A stretch of 64,000 nt of DNA, taken from positions 1,353,258-1,417,257 of the forward strand of contig MNCI01017476.1 in assembly GCA_015680685.1 (NCBI GenBank), given 5' to 3'. How positions within the stretch are numbered: the stretch's first letter is position 1; every line of letters begins with the position of its first letter. This document shows, piece by piece, positions 11,656-22,085 of this stretch. Under the pieces are notes generated by a model. It saw only the letters and a list, made by a program, of their open reading frames with translations, was not told the DNA's origin and searched no databases. The position numbers were made by a program, and so were the translations under genes. Origin of the DNA: Gnetum montanum (Eukaryota; Streptophyta; Gnetopsida; Gnetales; Gnetaceae).

Positions 11656-12357
11656 NNNNNNNNNNNNNNNNNNNNNNNNNNNNNNNNNNNNNNNNNNNNN
11701 NNNNNNNNNNNNNNNNNNNNNNNNNNNNNNNNNNNNNNNNNNNNNNNNNNNNNNNNNNNNNNNNNNNNNNNNNNNNNNNNNNNNNNNNNNNNNNNNNNNN
11801 NNNNNNNNNNNNNNNNNNNNNNNNNNNNNNNNNNNNNNNNNNNNNNNNNNNNNNNNNNNNNNNNNNNNNNNNNNNNNNNNNNNNNNNNNNNNNNNNNNNN
11901 NNNNNNNNNNNNNNNNNNNNNNNNNNNNNNNNNNNNNNNNNNNNNNNNNNNNNNNNNNNNNNNNNNNNNNNNNNNNNNNNNNNNNNNNNNNNNNNNNNNN
12001 NNNNNNNNNNNNNNNNNNNNNNNNNNNNNNNNNNNNNNNNNNNNNNNNNNNNNNNNNNNNNNNNNNNNNNNNNNNNNNNNNNNNNNNNNNNNNNNNNNNN
12101 NNNNNNNNNNNNNNNNNNNNNNNNNNNNNNNNNNNNNNNNNNNNNNNNNNNNNNNNNNNNNNNNNNNNNNNNNNNNNNNNNNNNNNNNNNNNNNNNNNNN
12201 NNNNNNNNNNNNNNNNNNNNNNNNNNNNNNNNNNNNNNNNNNNNNNNNNNNNNNNNNNNNNNNNNNNNNNNNNNNNNNNNNNNNNNNNNNNNNNNNNNNN
12301 NNNNNNNNNNNNNNNNNNNNNNNNNNNNNNNNNNNNNNNNNNNNNNNNNNNNNNNNN
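11656..12357. other. Assembly gap, 702 N
   Basis: All bases are N. Open frames that appear to cross it are artefacts. It should contain the gag start, the leader, the primer site and the missing internal-side part of the right LTR. Confidence 0.99.
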
Positions 12358-12962
12358 CTGGGATTACCAAGTGCATGTCCTAGGTACACTACTAGGATAT
12401 CAAGTAGTCACACTTAAATCCTCATGATTAAGTTGTACTCATTCTACATCAACAGCATGAGATGTAAATGACAAGAAAGTAAATATTAACTAAAGAGAAT
12501 AGTAAATAACAATTAACAATTAAAGTAATTAAGACCTAAGTGGATGTTGCAATGATGAAGTAATCTCAATCTTTATTGCCAGTCATGCACATGTCCAAGT
12601 ACATCACACTCGATTAAAGGTTCCATACAATTACAATCATCACACTGCAGGCATGCACTGGGGAAAGGATTGAGAGGAACTAAAAATGAACAAAAAGGAC
12701 TCTACCCTAACACTAACTTACTCTAAAATTTACTGATTTCCTCTGAGCCCAAATGTGGTATTGATAGGCTTACACAAGAACTACGATATCATGTATTCGA
12801 TATCGTTAGCTAGGTTGTGATATCGCGTACCCGATATCAGGGGTCTGATATCGGGGGTCCAATGTCAATGGTCTAATGTTAAGGGTCTGATGTCAAGGTT
12901 CCATCTTCAAGGATTCAACATTAAGGGTTTGATATAAGCACCTAACAAACCATGATTCATCA
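12358..12962 (-). repeat. 5' LTR of the gag-only element, partial
   Basis: Aligns by eye with 7302-7885 without large gaps; for example both carry AGTAAATATTAACTAAAGAG. The outer end reads CATGATTCATCA, which is the reverse of the family LTR start TGATAAATCATG. The internal-side end is in the gap. Confidence 0.8.
12818..12934. repeat. 14-bp tandem array, about 8 units, second LTR
   Basis: Same 14-bp period as at 7765-7880, but several units keep CGATATC or GGGGTC where the other copy reads TGATGTC or AGGGTC. The two arrays have diverged mostly by C/T and G/A changes. Confidence 0.8.
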
Positions 12963-12967
12963 ACTAC
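12963..12967. repeat. Target-site duplication, right copy (ACTAC)
   Basis: Partner of ACTAT at 6944-6948, differing by one transition. Confidence 0.65.
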
Positions 12968-13497
12968 AAAATGCACCATTAGATAATTTTTTTGATAATT
13001 TTATGAGATTTGAAATAACAATATTAGGGACATATTTCTACTAGAGAAAATGCAAAGCGTAATTGTTTGATTTGATAAATAAGTTGGGTCCACAAACTAT
13101 TGTTTTTACTTTGAGTGCAGCAAATATTTATTGGCTAGACCTACATAAGGTAATGCCTAGAGAACCACATGAAAATGTTTCTACAATAAATGAATAGAAA
13201 ATAAAAAAATATTATTGAGAATCCACATATAGTTGTTGAGTTGATGCATCTTTGACATAAGGCATTTCAAGAAAAGGTATTATTTGAGGAATTCAACTTG
13301 GTTGTTACTAGATAATATATGAATGGAAACATAGGGGATCACCACATGTCCATGGCTTTCTTTGGATCAAGGAAGCTCAAAACATAGAGGAACTTGACTA
13401 GAATTATACAGAAGTAGTTAGAAAGATGAGAGAGGTCTTTGATGCAATAACAAATGCATAGAATAGTACATTCAATCAAGATAGAATATTCAGTTAT

Positions 13498-13606
13498 GTA
13501 AGTTATTTAGAATTTGTGAATTTTTGTTTCATTTATTCTAAATTTTAAAATATTTTTGAAGTAATTTGAAATAATCATTATAATTATAAAAATATTTCAT
13601 TTATAG
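13498..13606 (+). other. Predicted intron 1 of the Helitron gene
   Basis: A GTAAGT donor and a TTTATAG acceptor border a very AT-rich 109-base stretch. Removing it joins ...RIFSY to MQHLNHC in phase 0 and restores the expected protein order. Confidence 0.7.
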
Positions 13607-13761
13607 ATGCAACATCTTAATCATTGCAAGCATCCATGTGAGATTGAAATTCAATAGCTACAATTCATGGATCTTGATATTGATTATGAAAAACTTTTAA
13701 ATTCTATTTAGCATCATACACAATGTAAGAGAGAAGTGTGTTTAAGAATCCAAAATAATGT

Positions 13762-13868
13762 GTAAGCTTGCATGTACAATTATATTTCTTTATATACATT
13801 AGTTATTATTTACATGATGAATGTATTTGATCTAGAAAAAAATAATATGAGGTAAGCTTCTTCCTCAG
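13762..13868 (+). other. Predicted intron 2 of the Helitron gene
   Basis: A GTAAGC donor and a TTCCTCAG acceptor delimit 107 bases. Removing it joins ...RIQNNV to YNFS, splitting one valine codon, and places the frame so that SEFFQDPQNKNHVSYK and the following Helitron motifs read through. Confidence 0.65.
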
Positions 13869-14460
13869 GTATAATTTTTCATGATCATTGCGGGCTCAAT
13901 CAGAATTCTTTCAAGATCCACAAAATAAAAATCATGTTAGTTACAAACCACATCGAAATGATTCGAAATTGAATGGTCATAATAAAATGATTTTTCAAAC
14001 ATGGAGAGCTAACACAAACTTTTAACCAATGCTTGATAAATATGTTGTTGTTAAGTATACTACAAAATATGCAACAAAATCTGAGAAGAAGTTAAGATCC
14101 TTTTATGATTTGATACTTTGTATTGCAGAATCCCAAAACCTAGAAGGAAAGGCAATGAACACATACAAAAGATTCATGATGGATGCTCTAGCTGATATAG
14201 AAATTAGTGCTATCGAGGTTTGTCATATGCTATATGAATTTCCATTGGCTAAATGCAGTAGAACATTCAATACTATAAACATGTCTAGAGATATTTATAA
14301 AAGAGTTATACTAGTTGTGGATGGATATGAGGAACCACAACCATACACATCCCTTATTAATGCATATCAAAAGAGACCACTAGAAATGGAAGGAGTTTCA
14401 TTACTGAGTGTTGTGAAATATTTTATGTTTACCTCAAAAAAGAGAAAGGTCTCATTGTGA

Positions 14461-16360
14461 AAGACTTGACCACAACTAGTTGTTATTAGAACATATCTAA
14501 AATTTAGACTAGCTCCAAGAGTAGGAGAGGAAAAATGGATAGATTATTGTTGGGCATAGTTGCTACTAAACTATGTATTTAGAGATGTAAAATGTAATCT
14601 AGGAATAAATGATGAATAAATTAAACTAAAATGAATTTATGTTCAACACATATATGAATTAGAAGAGGAGGCATTCGATGAAGATTTTGAATGTGCTTGT
14701 GAGGAAGAGAGGAAATATAGAGATATTATTCTAGAAAGACAAGATGATATTGAATATGATGTTGAATATGATATTGAATATGATGTTAACATCTACTTGG
14801 ATCAACTCATTTTCAAAGAAGTGAACTTGAAATGCTTGGATTAAGGGATTGAGATAGATAACATGGATGGTTAGCTAGCTATCATGAAGAAGATGTTGCA
14901 AAGATTACTACATCTTTTGTTCATAGCCATAGATTGCATGGGATTATAACACCTTTAAGAAATGACTACAATGAGGTGGACTTATCTTTCCTAGGAGTTC
15001 AATAGAAGAAATTCTACAAGATTATCACCAACCATCTCTATATGCAACAATTCAAACTCGATAGAGTTGATCCCATATTGATGATTATTCAAGGTATAAC
15101 AGGCATAGGAAAATAGTATCTCATTGATATTATTCATAAAGAATGTTGTCAATCTTGCCCATCAAGAAAAAATAGCTTATTGGTGCTTGTCCCTACTAGT
15201 GCTACAATGTATAATATTCATGCAACTACAATACATTCTACATTAAAGATTGGAATCAGGGGGTACAAACCACTGGTTGCATTAGGTTTGGCATCATTGC
15301 AAAATAAATACAAATACATAAATTATATTATTATAGATTAAATTAGTTTTATAGGTGGAAAATTACCTAGTAGAATTGACAAAAGGCTTAAGGAAATAGC
15401 TTTAGAAAATCAATTAGATAATTTTGGTGGTACATCAGTGATACTCATTAGAGATTTTTCATGGCTTCTACCTTTGAAAGATGTTGTATTGTACATATCA
15501 TCTTAGATGCATGTGAAGAATTTGTGGTTGGAATTCAATACATTTATAACCTTGGATGTTGTGTATTGGCAAAGGGGTGATGATCCATGATAATAGAGAT
15601 TTAGAGAACTTTTGATGAATATATGAGAAAGAAAGATCAATGATGATGATTATGAATTTTTAAGCTTGAGAATGGATCTCCCATTGACATTAGATGGGTG
15701 AGATGGGTTTGAGAATTCTATGAATTTGTTTGATAAAAAGGATAAGGTGGATATGCATAATGAAAAGGTATTGCTAAAAATGCAAAAGCCAGTTGCACAA
15801 TGCATAGTAGATAGAAACAAAAATGGTGTTAGATTTTGGGATGATGTAGAAGGTGAAGTAGATTGAGTAGCATTCATTTGTGAAGCTACAAGGGTTATGC
15901 TTAATGGTAATCTATGTTCAAAAGTAGGATTGGTTAATGGTGAATTGGAAGTCATTAGAAACATAATTTATAGTCTACATTCTAGACCTCCATAGTTTCC
16001 ATCATATGTTACCATTGAGTTTGACTCTTACATTGGAGTACCATATGATCACGAACATCCTCGACAAGCACCCATTCCACCAATCATACATGGAGGATCT
16101 TGCCAACTACCATTTAGATTAGCATGGGCTTTAACTATACATACATCATAGGGAATGACCTTAGAGAAAGCATGTGTAGATGTTGGTAGTAAAGAAACAA
16201 TAGGTCTTATGTTTGTGGCACTATCTTGAATAAAGAGTATTGACAGTTTGAAGATATTCCCTCTGATTTTCAAAGAAAGATACATTAAGATATATAAGGC
16301 TTCTCACATTAAAAGTAGATTGGATGAAGAGAAATGCATTAAATCTAATAAAGAATGATT
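14461..16360 (+). pseudogene. Helitron PIF1-type helicase, broken
   Basis: The helicase half of the Helitron protein, a superfamily 1 5'-3' DNA helicase that unwinds the element during transposition. Blocks in order: an acidic linker (14746-14787), a WLASYHEEDVA-like stretch near 14870, Walker A GITGIGK at 15093-15113 followed directly by a stop where Ser/Thr is expected, Walker B IIID at 15330 followed by a stop where Glu is expected, GRIDKRLKEIA, and GGTSVILIRDFSWLLPL. The C-terminal part is ATRVMLNGNLCSKVGLVNG near 15890, then PFRLAWALTIHTS near 16115 (motif VI region), ending near 16357. At least ten stops and shifts were seen, so there is no activity. Confidence 0.85.
14746..14787 (+). 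repeat. 12-bp in-frame repeat GATATTGAATAT
   Basis: About 3.5 units encode an acidic repeat (D-I/V-E-Y) in the linker between Rep and helicase. Alternate units differ only by ATT/GTT, so the real unit may be 24 bp. Confidence 0.8.
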
Positions 16361-16729
16361 TTACAGTTTTTTTGATGATGTATTTTTACTATTGTAGATG
16401 TCAGAACATTTTTCATTATGCATTTTTTCAATTATGCAAGTTTGAACATTGATCATTCATGGTGCATTGTAACATGTTCTTGATCGATCAATAATGGATT
16501 CTATGGTATTGTAAGCTACTCTCTTTTTTATTTAAAATTTCATGAATTATTTATAAATTTAGAAAAATTATCTATTACTTAACAACTACCTTCCAAAAAT
16601 TGGATTTGACTGATGCATAATTGTAAGTAGAATCCTTTTTTTCTTGTTACATTTAAATCATCACTACAAGGGATGACTAGTGATCACTAGCTTAGTTATA
16701 TATTTATAATATATACCTATAATTTATCC
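16361..16729. other. Helitron 3' tail and spacer, no gene
   Basis: No coding sequence. It contains the candidate Helitron 3' hairpin and CTAG-T (16658-16681) and a perfect 14-bp palindrome CTAGTGATCACTAG starting at 16677. Confidence 0.45.
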
Positions 16730-18490
16730 CTTTCATTGAAATAGTGGACATTGATCCAACAAGATTCATGTGTAGAAGATCAAATGATTTTTCCTTCTTT
16801 ATCATGTGAGAGCTATGAAGAGAATTGATTTTCTTTTCTTATATGTAAGTCTCATATTTATCTTGAGGAATATCTAAAATTTTTATTCTTGTATCCTTTT
16901 CCTGTTTGATTGTTCTTGCAATTTTATCTAGGAGATGTGACCTAGCCTTCTGTGCTGAAGTCTAGACTTGCTAAAATCCTCATTATCCTTTTTTCTTACC
17001 TTCATCTTTGTTTGTGATTTAAATGACTTCTATTGTGAGAACATGCTTTTCTTGACTAGTATGGTTACTTCTAATGTTTTTCTTTTCATTTAGTTACATT
17101 CAAGGTAATATATTTGGTTATTTAAGGATTTGATTTTTATGATTTCTTCATCATTGGGTTTCTTAATAATGTGAAAGTTTCTCTTAAAACTAACACTATT
17201 TCCTCTATTAGAGGCTTGTCTAATACAGATGAGAGGGTTGAAAATATTAGGAATATAATACACATTGGAAATAATAATTTTTTTTGTTTTTTGTTTTAAA
17301 TTTAACTACATAATCTTCTATTTATTCTATGACTAACTATTTTTCATCTTCATTTTTAATGTTGCCAAGGATTTTGTTTATTTTGTAATTTAGAAAATAA
17401 TTTTTGTAGGGTATCATGTGATTGTTTCATCCACTATCTACAATATTAGAATCTTTCTTTCTTTAATTGAATTTAATGCTACATAATTACTTAGCTTTTC
17501 TTCTTGAGCATTCTTTTGAGATGATGAGGGAGTATCTTATAGTGTTTGGGAAGTTTGTTGATGTATTGTTTCAAAAATGGATCTAGTCTAGCATTGTTCA
17601 ATGGTATGACCTTTTCTTTTATAGAAGTTATAGTATGATACTAAGTATTGATCTTGTCTTTGTCTTCTAAATTGATTTCATCTACCTCTTCCTCTAGTTG
17701 AACCTCTTCTTCTTCCTCTTGTATTTTGATCATCATTTTCTTCTAAGTGTATTTTCTGATATCTATTCTGATAATTAAATATCTTTTCCCATGAATTCTC
17801 CTTGCCTACCTTTTTCTATTTGGTTAGTTATGTAGTCTTAATTATCTTTACTATATTGTTTGTTATTCTTCATAGTTTGTAGGGTTTTGACTTGAAAAAC
17901 TAATTCATTGATATTAAGCATGTTAAAATTATTTGAAAAAGTAATGTTTTCAATCATGTTTTCAAATCTTGGATCTAAGTAGAGAGCTTAAACAACTTTT
18001 TGAATCTTTTTCCTATTGTTATATCCATAGACATATTCATCTATTTTTTGTATGTTATCATGCATGCTAATAAAGAAGTTTTTGAAACTTTCATTTCTTC
18101 CTATTTCCATGGTATCCAATTTTTATTTCTAGATTAGTTGCTATAATTGTTGATTTTTCAAGCTTCCCTTATATTTTAATTAGGGATTATCCCATACTTC
18201 TTTGGCAATAGTATAAAGACTGTATCTACTAGAAATAACTTGTGAAACACTAGCCAATAGCATCATGAGAGCTTGATTATTCTTCTTCTTCTTTGTTTTA
18301 TATTCTTTTAACTTGTAATATGGTGAAATTTTCAAAATCATAGATGAATTTAAAATTTATTTCATGTATTTTCCAATAGTCACTATGTTTGAAGAGGCCT
18401 TTCATCATCCTTGTTCATAGGTTGAAATATCGAGAGGCATCAAAGATGATGAAGCATCTAGCTATTTCTTTTATGCTTATTTTTGTAGAT
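16730..18490 (-). pseudogene. Ty1/copia gag-protease-preintegrase remnant
   Basis: On the minus strand, from about 18440 downward, the reading matches the UBN2-type gag of plant copia elements: FKHSDYWKIHEINFKF, then IDEYVYGYNNRKKIQKVV, LDPRFENMIE and MLNINELVFQVKTL. A degraded RGR-rich stretch and CCHC knuckle follow (YYNFYKRKGHTIEQC, 17590-17640), in which the first cysteine pair is lost. Next are the protease active-site block IVDSG..NNHMIPYKNYF (17392-17456) and the GAG-preintegrase block SRLQHRRLGHIS near 16960. Beyond this the element ends; no RT or RNaseH was found. Many stops. The primer site just upstream (18500-18511) supports the gag start lying near 18490. Confidence 0.8.
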
Positions 18491-18499
18491 GAATTTGGT

Positions 18500-18511
18500 G
18501 CTTTGATACCA
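18500..18511 (-). other. Copia primer-binding site (TGGTATCAAAGC)
   Basis: Reads TGGTATCAAAGC on the minus strand, one base from the TGGTATCAGAGC complement of the initiator Met-tRNA 3' end used by copia elements. It lies just after a TTCA that would end the 5' LTR. Confidence 0.75.
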
Positions 18512-18513
18512 AT

Positions 18514-19490
18514 TGAAGAAATTTCATATGATGAAAGAATTTCTTGGTTATCTTGACTTCATAAAGAATTACCTAATAAAATTTGTATTCTTGGAAAGCA
18601 TAGGAAATTTTCAAGTTTTTGAGAAAAATAAGTACTATAAAAGATATTTAGAGAACAAGATTATATTGTGGTCTTTCCAAGCTATAAAAAATTTCAACAA
18701 TTTCGGTGATACAACTTTAAGAGATGATAGCTCAAAAATTGTTAAGTTTCTAATGATAAAATTTTAACAAAATATTCCCATAGATATTTTATTTTAAATA
18801 AATTTAAGATCACATCAAATTTATGTGATATGATGGAGAAATAATCCATTCATTAACCATAATTCAATCTAGTAAAATTTTAAGACTAAAAAAATTTGCC
18901 AAATTTCAAAGTGAATTTCTCCTTAATCTCAATAGATATTGAGATAAAATTTTAGTCGCATGTTGCCATCTATTCTAGATTTTAAATAAATATATAATCA
19001 TTGAAAAATATTATAACATAATTGAGATATGATTTAAATAGTGAATTCCCGTAATTCTAACTATTCAACTTTCAATATTGAGTTAATAATGATGAATGAT
19101 GTTGATGAATATTAATGAATTGATAAATATATTGATAAATTGATGATGAACAAGTGAAATTCTTGTTGAAAGTATGTTGATGATCACATTATGAAAATTT
19201 TCAATAGATTCTTTTACTATATATATGTGATAACTAAACAAAAGTTTACTAAAAATAATATAATATAGCCCCAATGATTAAAAAAAGAAAACCTTAAAAT
19301 TACATATATAGATACATACATACATGTATATGAATTGGGACCAAAGTAAAATTGCAACTACCCATAAATCTAGAAATTTCATATATTTTATTATAAAAAA
19401 ATCCTATTGTATAATAAAAATAAAAAAAATTGTCTTATACTCTAAAAATCCAATAATTACAAGCATTCTTCTAATATATCTATATAGCTT
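18514..19490 (-). repeat. Probable 5' LTR region of the copia remnant
   Basis: By position this is where the 5' LTR should lie. A TATATATAG is seen on the minus strand near 19218. The outer edge was not found, and no second LTR was recognised on the other side of the element, so the extent is a guess. No coding sequence. Confidence 0.35.
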
Positions 19491-19494
19491 ATCT

Positions 19495-19660
19495 CTACTA
19501 TGAGTAGTGAGGGATGTTGAAATCCTTTAGTGTTATGATGCTCACAAGTTCTGTTACTGTCATGAAGTTCTTGGGCATGATACTAACAATTGTAATTCCT
19601 TGAAGGATGGTATTTAAACTTTGATTAAGAAGGGAGAAATTATCTTTAATGTTCCAATTC
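19495..19660 (+). pseudogene. Tat-type gag zinc-knuckle fragment
   Basis: The frame at 19546-19650 reads KFCYCHEVLGHDTNNC, then LKDGI, a stop and TLIKKGEI. This is the C-x2-C/H-x4-GHDT-x2-C knuckle and following helix typical of Tat/Ogre Ty3/gypsy gag. The matching protease fragment in the same orientation lies at 27743 beyond the nested element, so this may be one element split by it. Confidence 0.65.
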
Positions 19661-20354
19661 AATCAAATAATTCAAAAATTAAAATCTTTCAAAATCCACT
19701 AAACTTAAGTAATAGAAGGATATTCATGTTTTATCTGAAATAGAAAGAAATATGTCCCAAAGATTTGTTTATTATCAACTTGGACTTCCTTCAAACCAAT
19801 GCCTCCCCTACCCCTTTGTCATCCTTTTTATAGCTATGCCTAAAAATTCCTTTAGTATAATTTTTCCATTTGATATTCCAATTACTTCCTTTCATCCTAC
19901 ATTTTTTTCAGGAAACAATATCTACAAAACTCGATTTTTGTGGATTTTGCCTCTTATTATGAGAATCTCATTATTCATTAGCATGCAACCATCTTGAATC
20001 CTCAATATTGTATAAGACATCATTTTCTTGTCCTAATAGCCATTAATCTTGATTTTTCTCTATTTTTTCTTACCTTTTTTGTGATTCACTTGATCCCGTA
20101 GTCATCAACCTTTGCATACACTACTTTGATACCTACTCCTACATATTCAGTAAGGATTCTTACTAGGATTTAGTGTAATGCATCTCCTTTTGATAAGAGG
20201 AAAGATAATCCTACTTTAGATAATCCTATCACTCAATGAAATAAGAAGATCTATTTCCAAGAGCTTGATTTCTTGTAGGTTTAGGAGGTGTTGGAATCCA
20301 AAATAAGTGAAACATAGGTATACTTCAAGATTTATAGAAGTTTATGAATTAGTG
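19661..20354. other. Decayed sequence following the gag fragment
   Basis: Presumably more of the plus-strand Tat-type element. An open frame at 19752-19997 gives a hydrophobic product I do not recognise and do not call as a gene. Confidence 0.35.
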
Positions 20355-20780
20355 CTATCTAGTAGAATTAAACCTCTGCCCTAGAATTACTAGTATAATG
20401 CCCCTATTTCCAAATGTTGCTATTGCATAATGAAGATGGTGCATCTTCATAAAAAGTGTTATCATTATCGTAACAAGGCCTAAAAGGGCATGTTGTAATA
20501 ACAGACATGTCACTTGAGGTGACCTTTGGGGGTTTGACCTAAGGTATTTATACTTGGGCATTAGAGGTTGTATCAACATGGAGTTGTAGCATTGGTAAGG
20601 GCAAGTAATGGATGTTGTGTGTAGCAAAATAGGAAGAGGATTGACCAACCCTTTAGCCGATTGTAGGCCTAACTGTGGTAGAAGTGTTGGATGACCTCTA
20701 AGGGATAGATGCCAAAGCAAGAAAACCCCAAGGAACATTCTTAGAGCATGATCCAGATATACTATTTCCAATTAATGAAA
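20355..20780 (-). pseudogene. Gag-like fragment with zinc knuckle, minus strand
   Basis: On the minus strand near 20440-20370 the reading is LCNSNIWK, a stop, GHYTSNSRAEV, which fits a CCHC knuckle (C-x2-C-x4-H-x4-C) in which the second and last cysteines have become serine. Upstream lies a Pro/Ser/Thr-rich stretch as in gypsy gag. It is opposite in strand to the gag fragment at 19.5 kb, so at least two different elements, or an inversion, are involved. Confidence 0.45.
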
Positions 20781-21198
20781 CATTTTTATCTTTTTCCTTC
20801 TACATTTTCCTTGTCATTTTCTTTATGTTTAATGTCAAATGTTATATATACTTGACATTTGCTACATTATCTTCTTATGCCTAATGTCTAATACAACATA
20901 TATTTAATGTTTTTCATGACATCCGAGAATGAGATTTCACAACTAGACTAAGACTCATATCACTAGGCTAACACCTTAATTTTTTTTAGGTTTAGACAAA
21001 TCCTTAAGTCTCAACATAGCTAGCTTTGGTAACCTTAATATGTACTTCACCATAGAAGATAACCTAGTCAAAGAAATGGGTGCTTCCTCAGATCACTCCT
21101 AAAATGAACTCAAAAGGGATGAATCTATCTCTCTTTATCCTCATTTGTATATCTAAGAAGAATCTCTTGGTCTTGGAAGAGCTCCTAAAGTTCATCAC
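20781..21198. other. Left flank of the nested element, no gene
   Basis: No gene seen. Its last five bases (ATCAC) are the left target duplication. Confidence 0.4.
21194..21198. repeat. Target-site duplication, left copy (ATCAC)
   Basis: Identical to 27663-27667 on the other side of the element. Confidence 0.8.
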
Positions 21199-22085
21199 TG
21201 ATAAATTGTGTTTTTCATAGGCTAAGATATCAAGTACCCAATATTAGGGATTCGATATCAAAGCCTTGATATTAAAGCACAAGTTATGACATTAGATATT
21301 TGATATCACATGATGTGTGCCTAACTATAAATACAACACTTGGATGCACAATCCATTCCATTATTTTACCAATAGAGTAGCTAAACTCTTGCAGGTTTAT
21401 TCTATAGTCTTAAAGAATAGTTAGTGAGTGCCTGTAGTATGGATTTAAGTTAGTTGTATGATGTCTTATTCGAGTGGCAATGTACCTGGACACATTCCAT
21501 GAATGATAATAAGATTGAGATTGATTCTTATTCACTGCAACACTTTGACTTAGATTAAATTTACTTTTAATGAAATTTGTATTCAATATACTTAGTTAAT
21601 ATTTACATTTCCATGCACATTAATGAATTGGAAAAATGCGCACAATCAATTTTGAGCATAAACACATACTCGCTTGGTAATCCCATCAATGGTATTGCTT
21701 AGTTCACCTAGTCGCATAGCGCTTGGTAATCCCAGTAGTGGATACGTGGGTTTAGGACATCTATGGCAAGCTAGGAATGAATACCCATTTCCTGTAGGCT
21801 TATTTAGCATTTATCTTATTATTGTTAATTAGATTAAATAATTAATTTCTCTATTATTGTTAGGAGTAGCATAAAGGCATAACAACATTAACCATCGTAT
21901 GCCTCACCTTCGACTCAACCATACATGACAAAGCTACCACTAGTCCAGGTGGGAAGATAGCATCCTATGATCAATGCTTAATGATCTAGATGCCACAACT
22001 AGTTCCATCCATGAAATTTGACTGGATTGCATGTGAATGCTTGTGATTTGTATGGTTGGACATAGGGAGTATCCACTGCTCATGA
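21199..22085 (+). repeat. 5' LTR of the gag-only element
   Basis: Starts TGATAAATTGTG and ends in CTGCTCATGA, where the 3' LTR has ATGCTCATCA. Alternating GATATC/ATATTA phrases near 21225-21310 correspond to the U3 tandem array of the other copy but are not expanded here. Confidence 0.85.
21326..21333 (+). promoter_or_regulatory. TATA box (TATAAATA) in 5' LTR
   Basis: TATAAATA followed by CAACACTTGG, shared with the 3' LTR at 26903. Confidence 0.65.

Larger units (their letters stand above)
6949..12962 (-). mobile_element. Gag-only LTR retrotransposon inserted in the Helitron
   Basis: Two related LTRs face the same way (6949-7885 and the visible 12358-12962), flanking an internal region whose only clear coding part on the minus strand is gag. 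Ends are TG...CA in the family form TGAT...ATCA. A five-base target duplication (ACTAT/ACTAC) and the reading of the interrupted Helitron on both sides fix the edges. No protease, RT or integrase was found in the roughly 2 kb between gag and the 3' LTR, so it would have needed another element's enzymes. About 70 codons near the 3' LTR match the 3' ORF of the Athila-like element at 55.4 kb, which marks it as a deletion derivative of that family. The 702-base gap hides the leader and gag start. Confidence 0.85.
12968..14460 (+). pseudogene. Helitron Rep domain, with HUH and two-tyrosine motifs
   Basis: This is the continuation of the Helitron protein after the nested insert. In order it shows FTLSAANIYWLDLHKVMP (13105), then EWKHRGSPHVHGFLW (13321-13365), which holds the HUH-type metal-binding pair as H-V-H at 13345-13353. 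HPC and CKREVCLR follow at 13630-13750, then RNDSKLNGHNKM and WRAN near 13960-14020, and KYTTKYATKSEK (14053-14088), with the two catalytic tyrosine positions at 14056 and 14068. These are the nicking and joining residues of the rolling-circle initiator. Two introns (13498-13606 and 13762-13868) rejoin the frame exactly. The last part (14029-14460) is one open frame, while stops occur upstream. The catalytic motifs survive better than the rest, but the gene is broken. Confidence 0.85.
4712..16680 (+). mobile_element. Decayed Helitron, split by a nested LTR retrotransposon
   Basis: Plus-strand reading gives the two hallmark parts of an autonomous Helitron: a rolling-circle Rep region and a PIF1-type helicase, in that order. 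Its first part ends at 6948 and resumes at 12963; removing the insert rejoins the N-terminal Rep region with the block FTLSAANIYWLDL. Ends are only candidates. TCTACATATATA at 4712 resembles a Helitron 5' TC end. At the 3' side a 5-bp stem (TCATC/GATGA, 16658-16676) is followed directly by CTAG and then T, which fits the CTRR-T rule, but the hairpin lies closer to the end than usual and the base before the 5' TC is G rather than the expected A. The coding body is secure, the ends are not. Confidence 0.65.

Noticed and set aside
11513-12427. Long open frames on both strands across 11513-12427
   Set aside because: They exist only because the 702 N bases contain no stop codons; just the short ends are real sequence.
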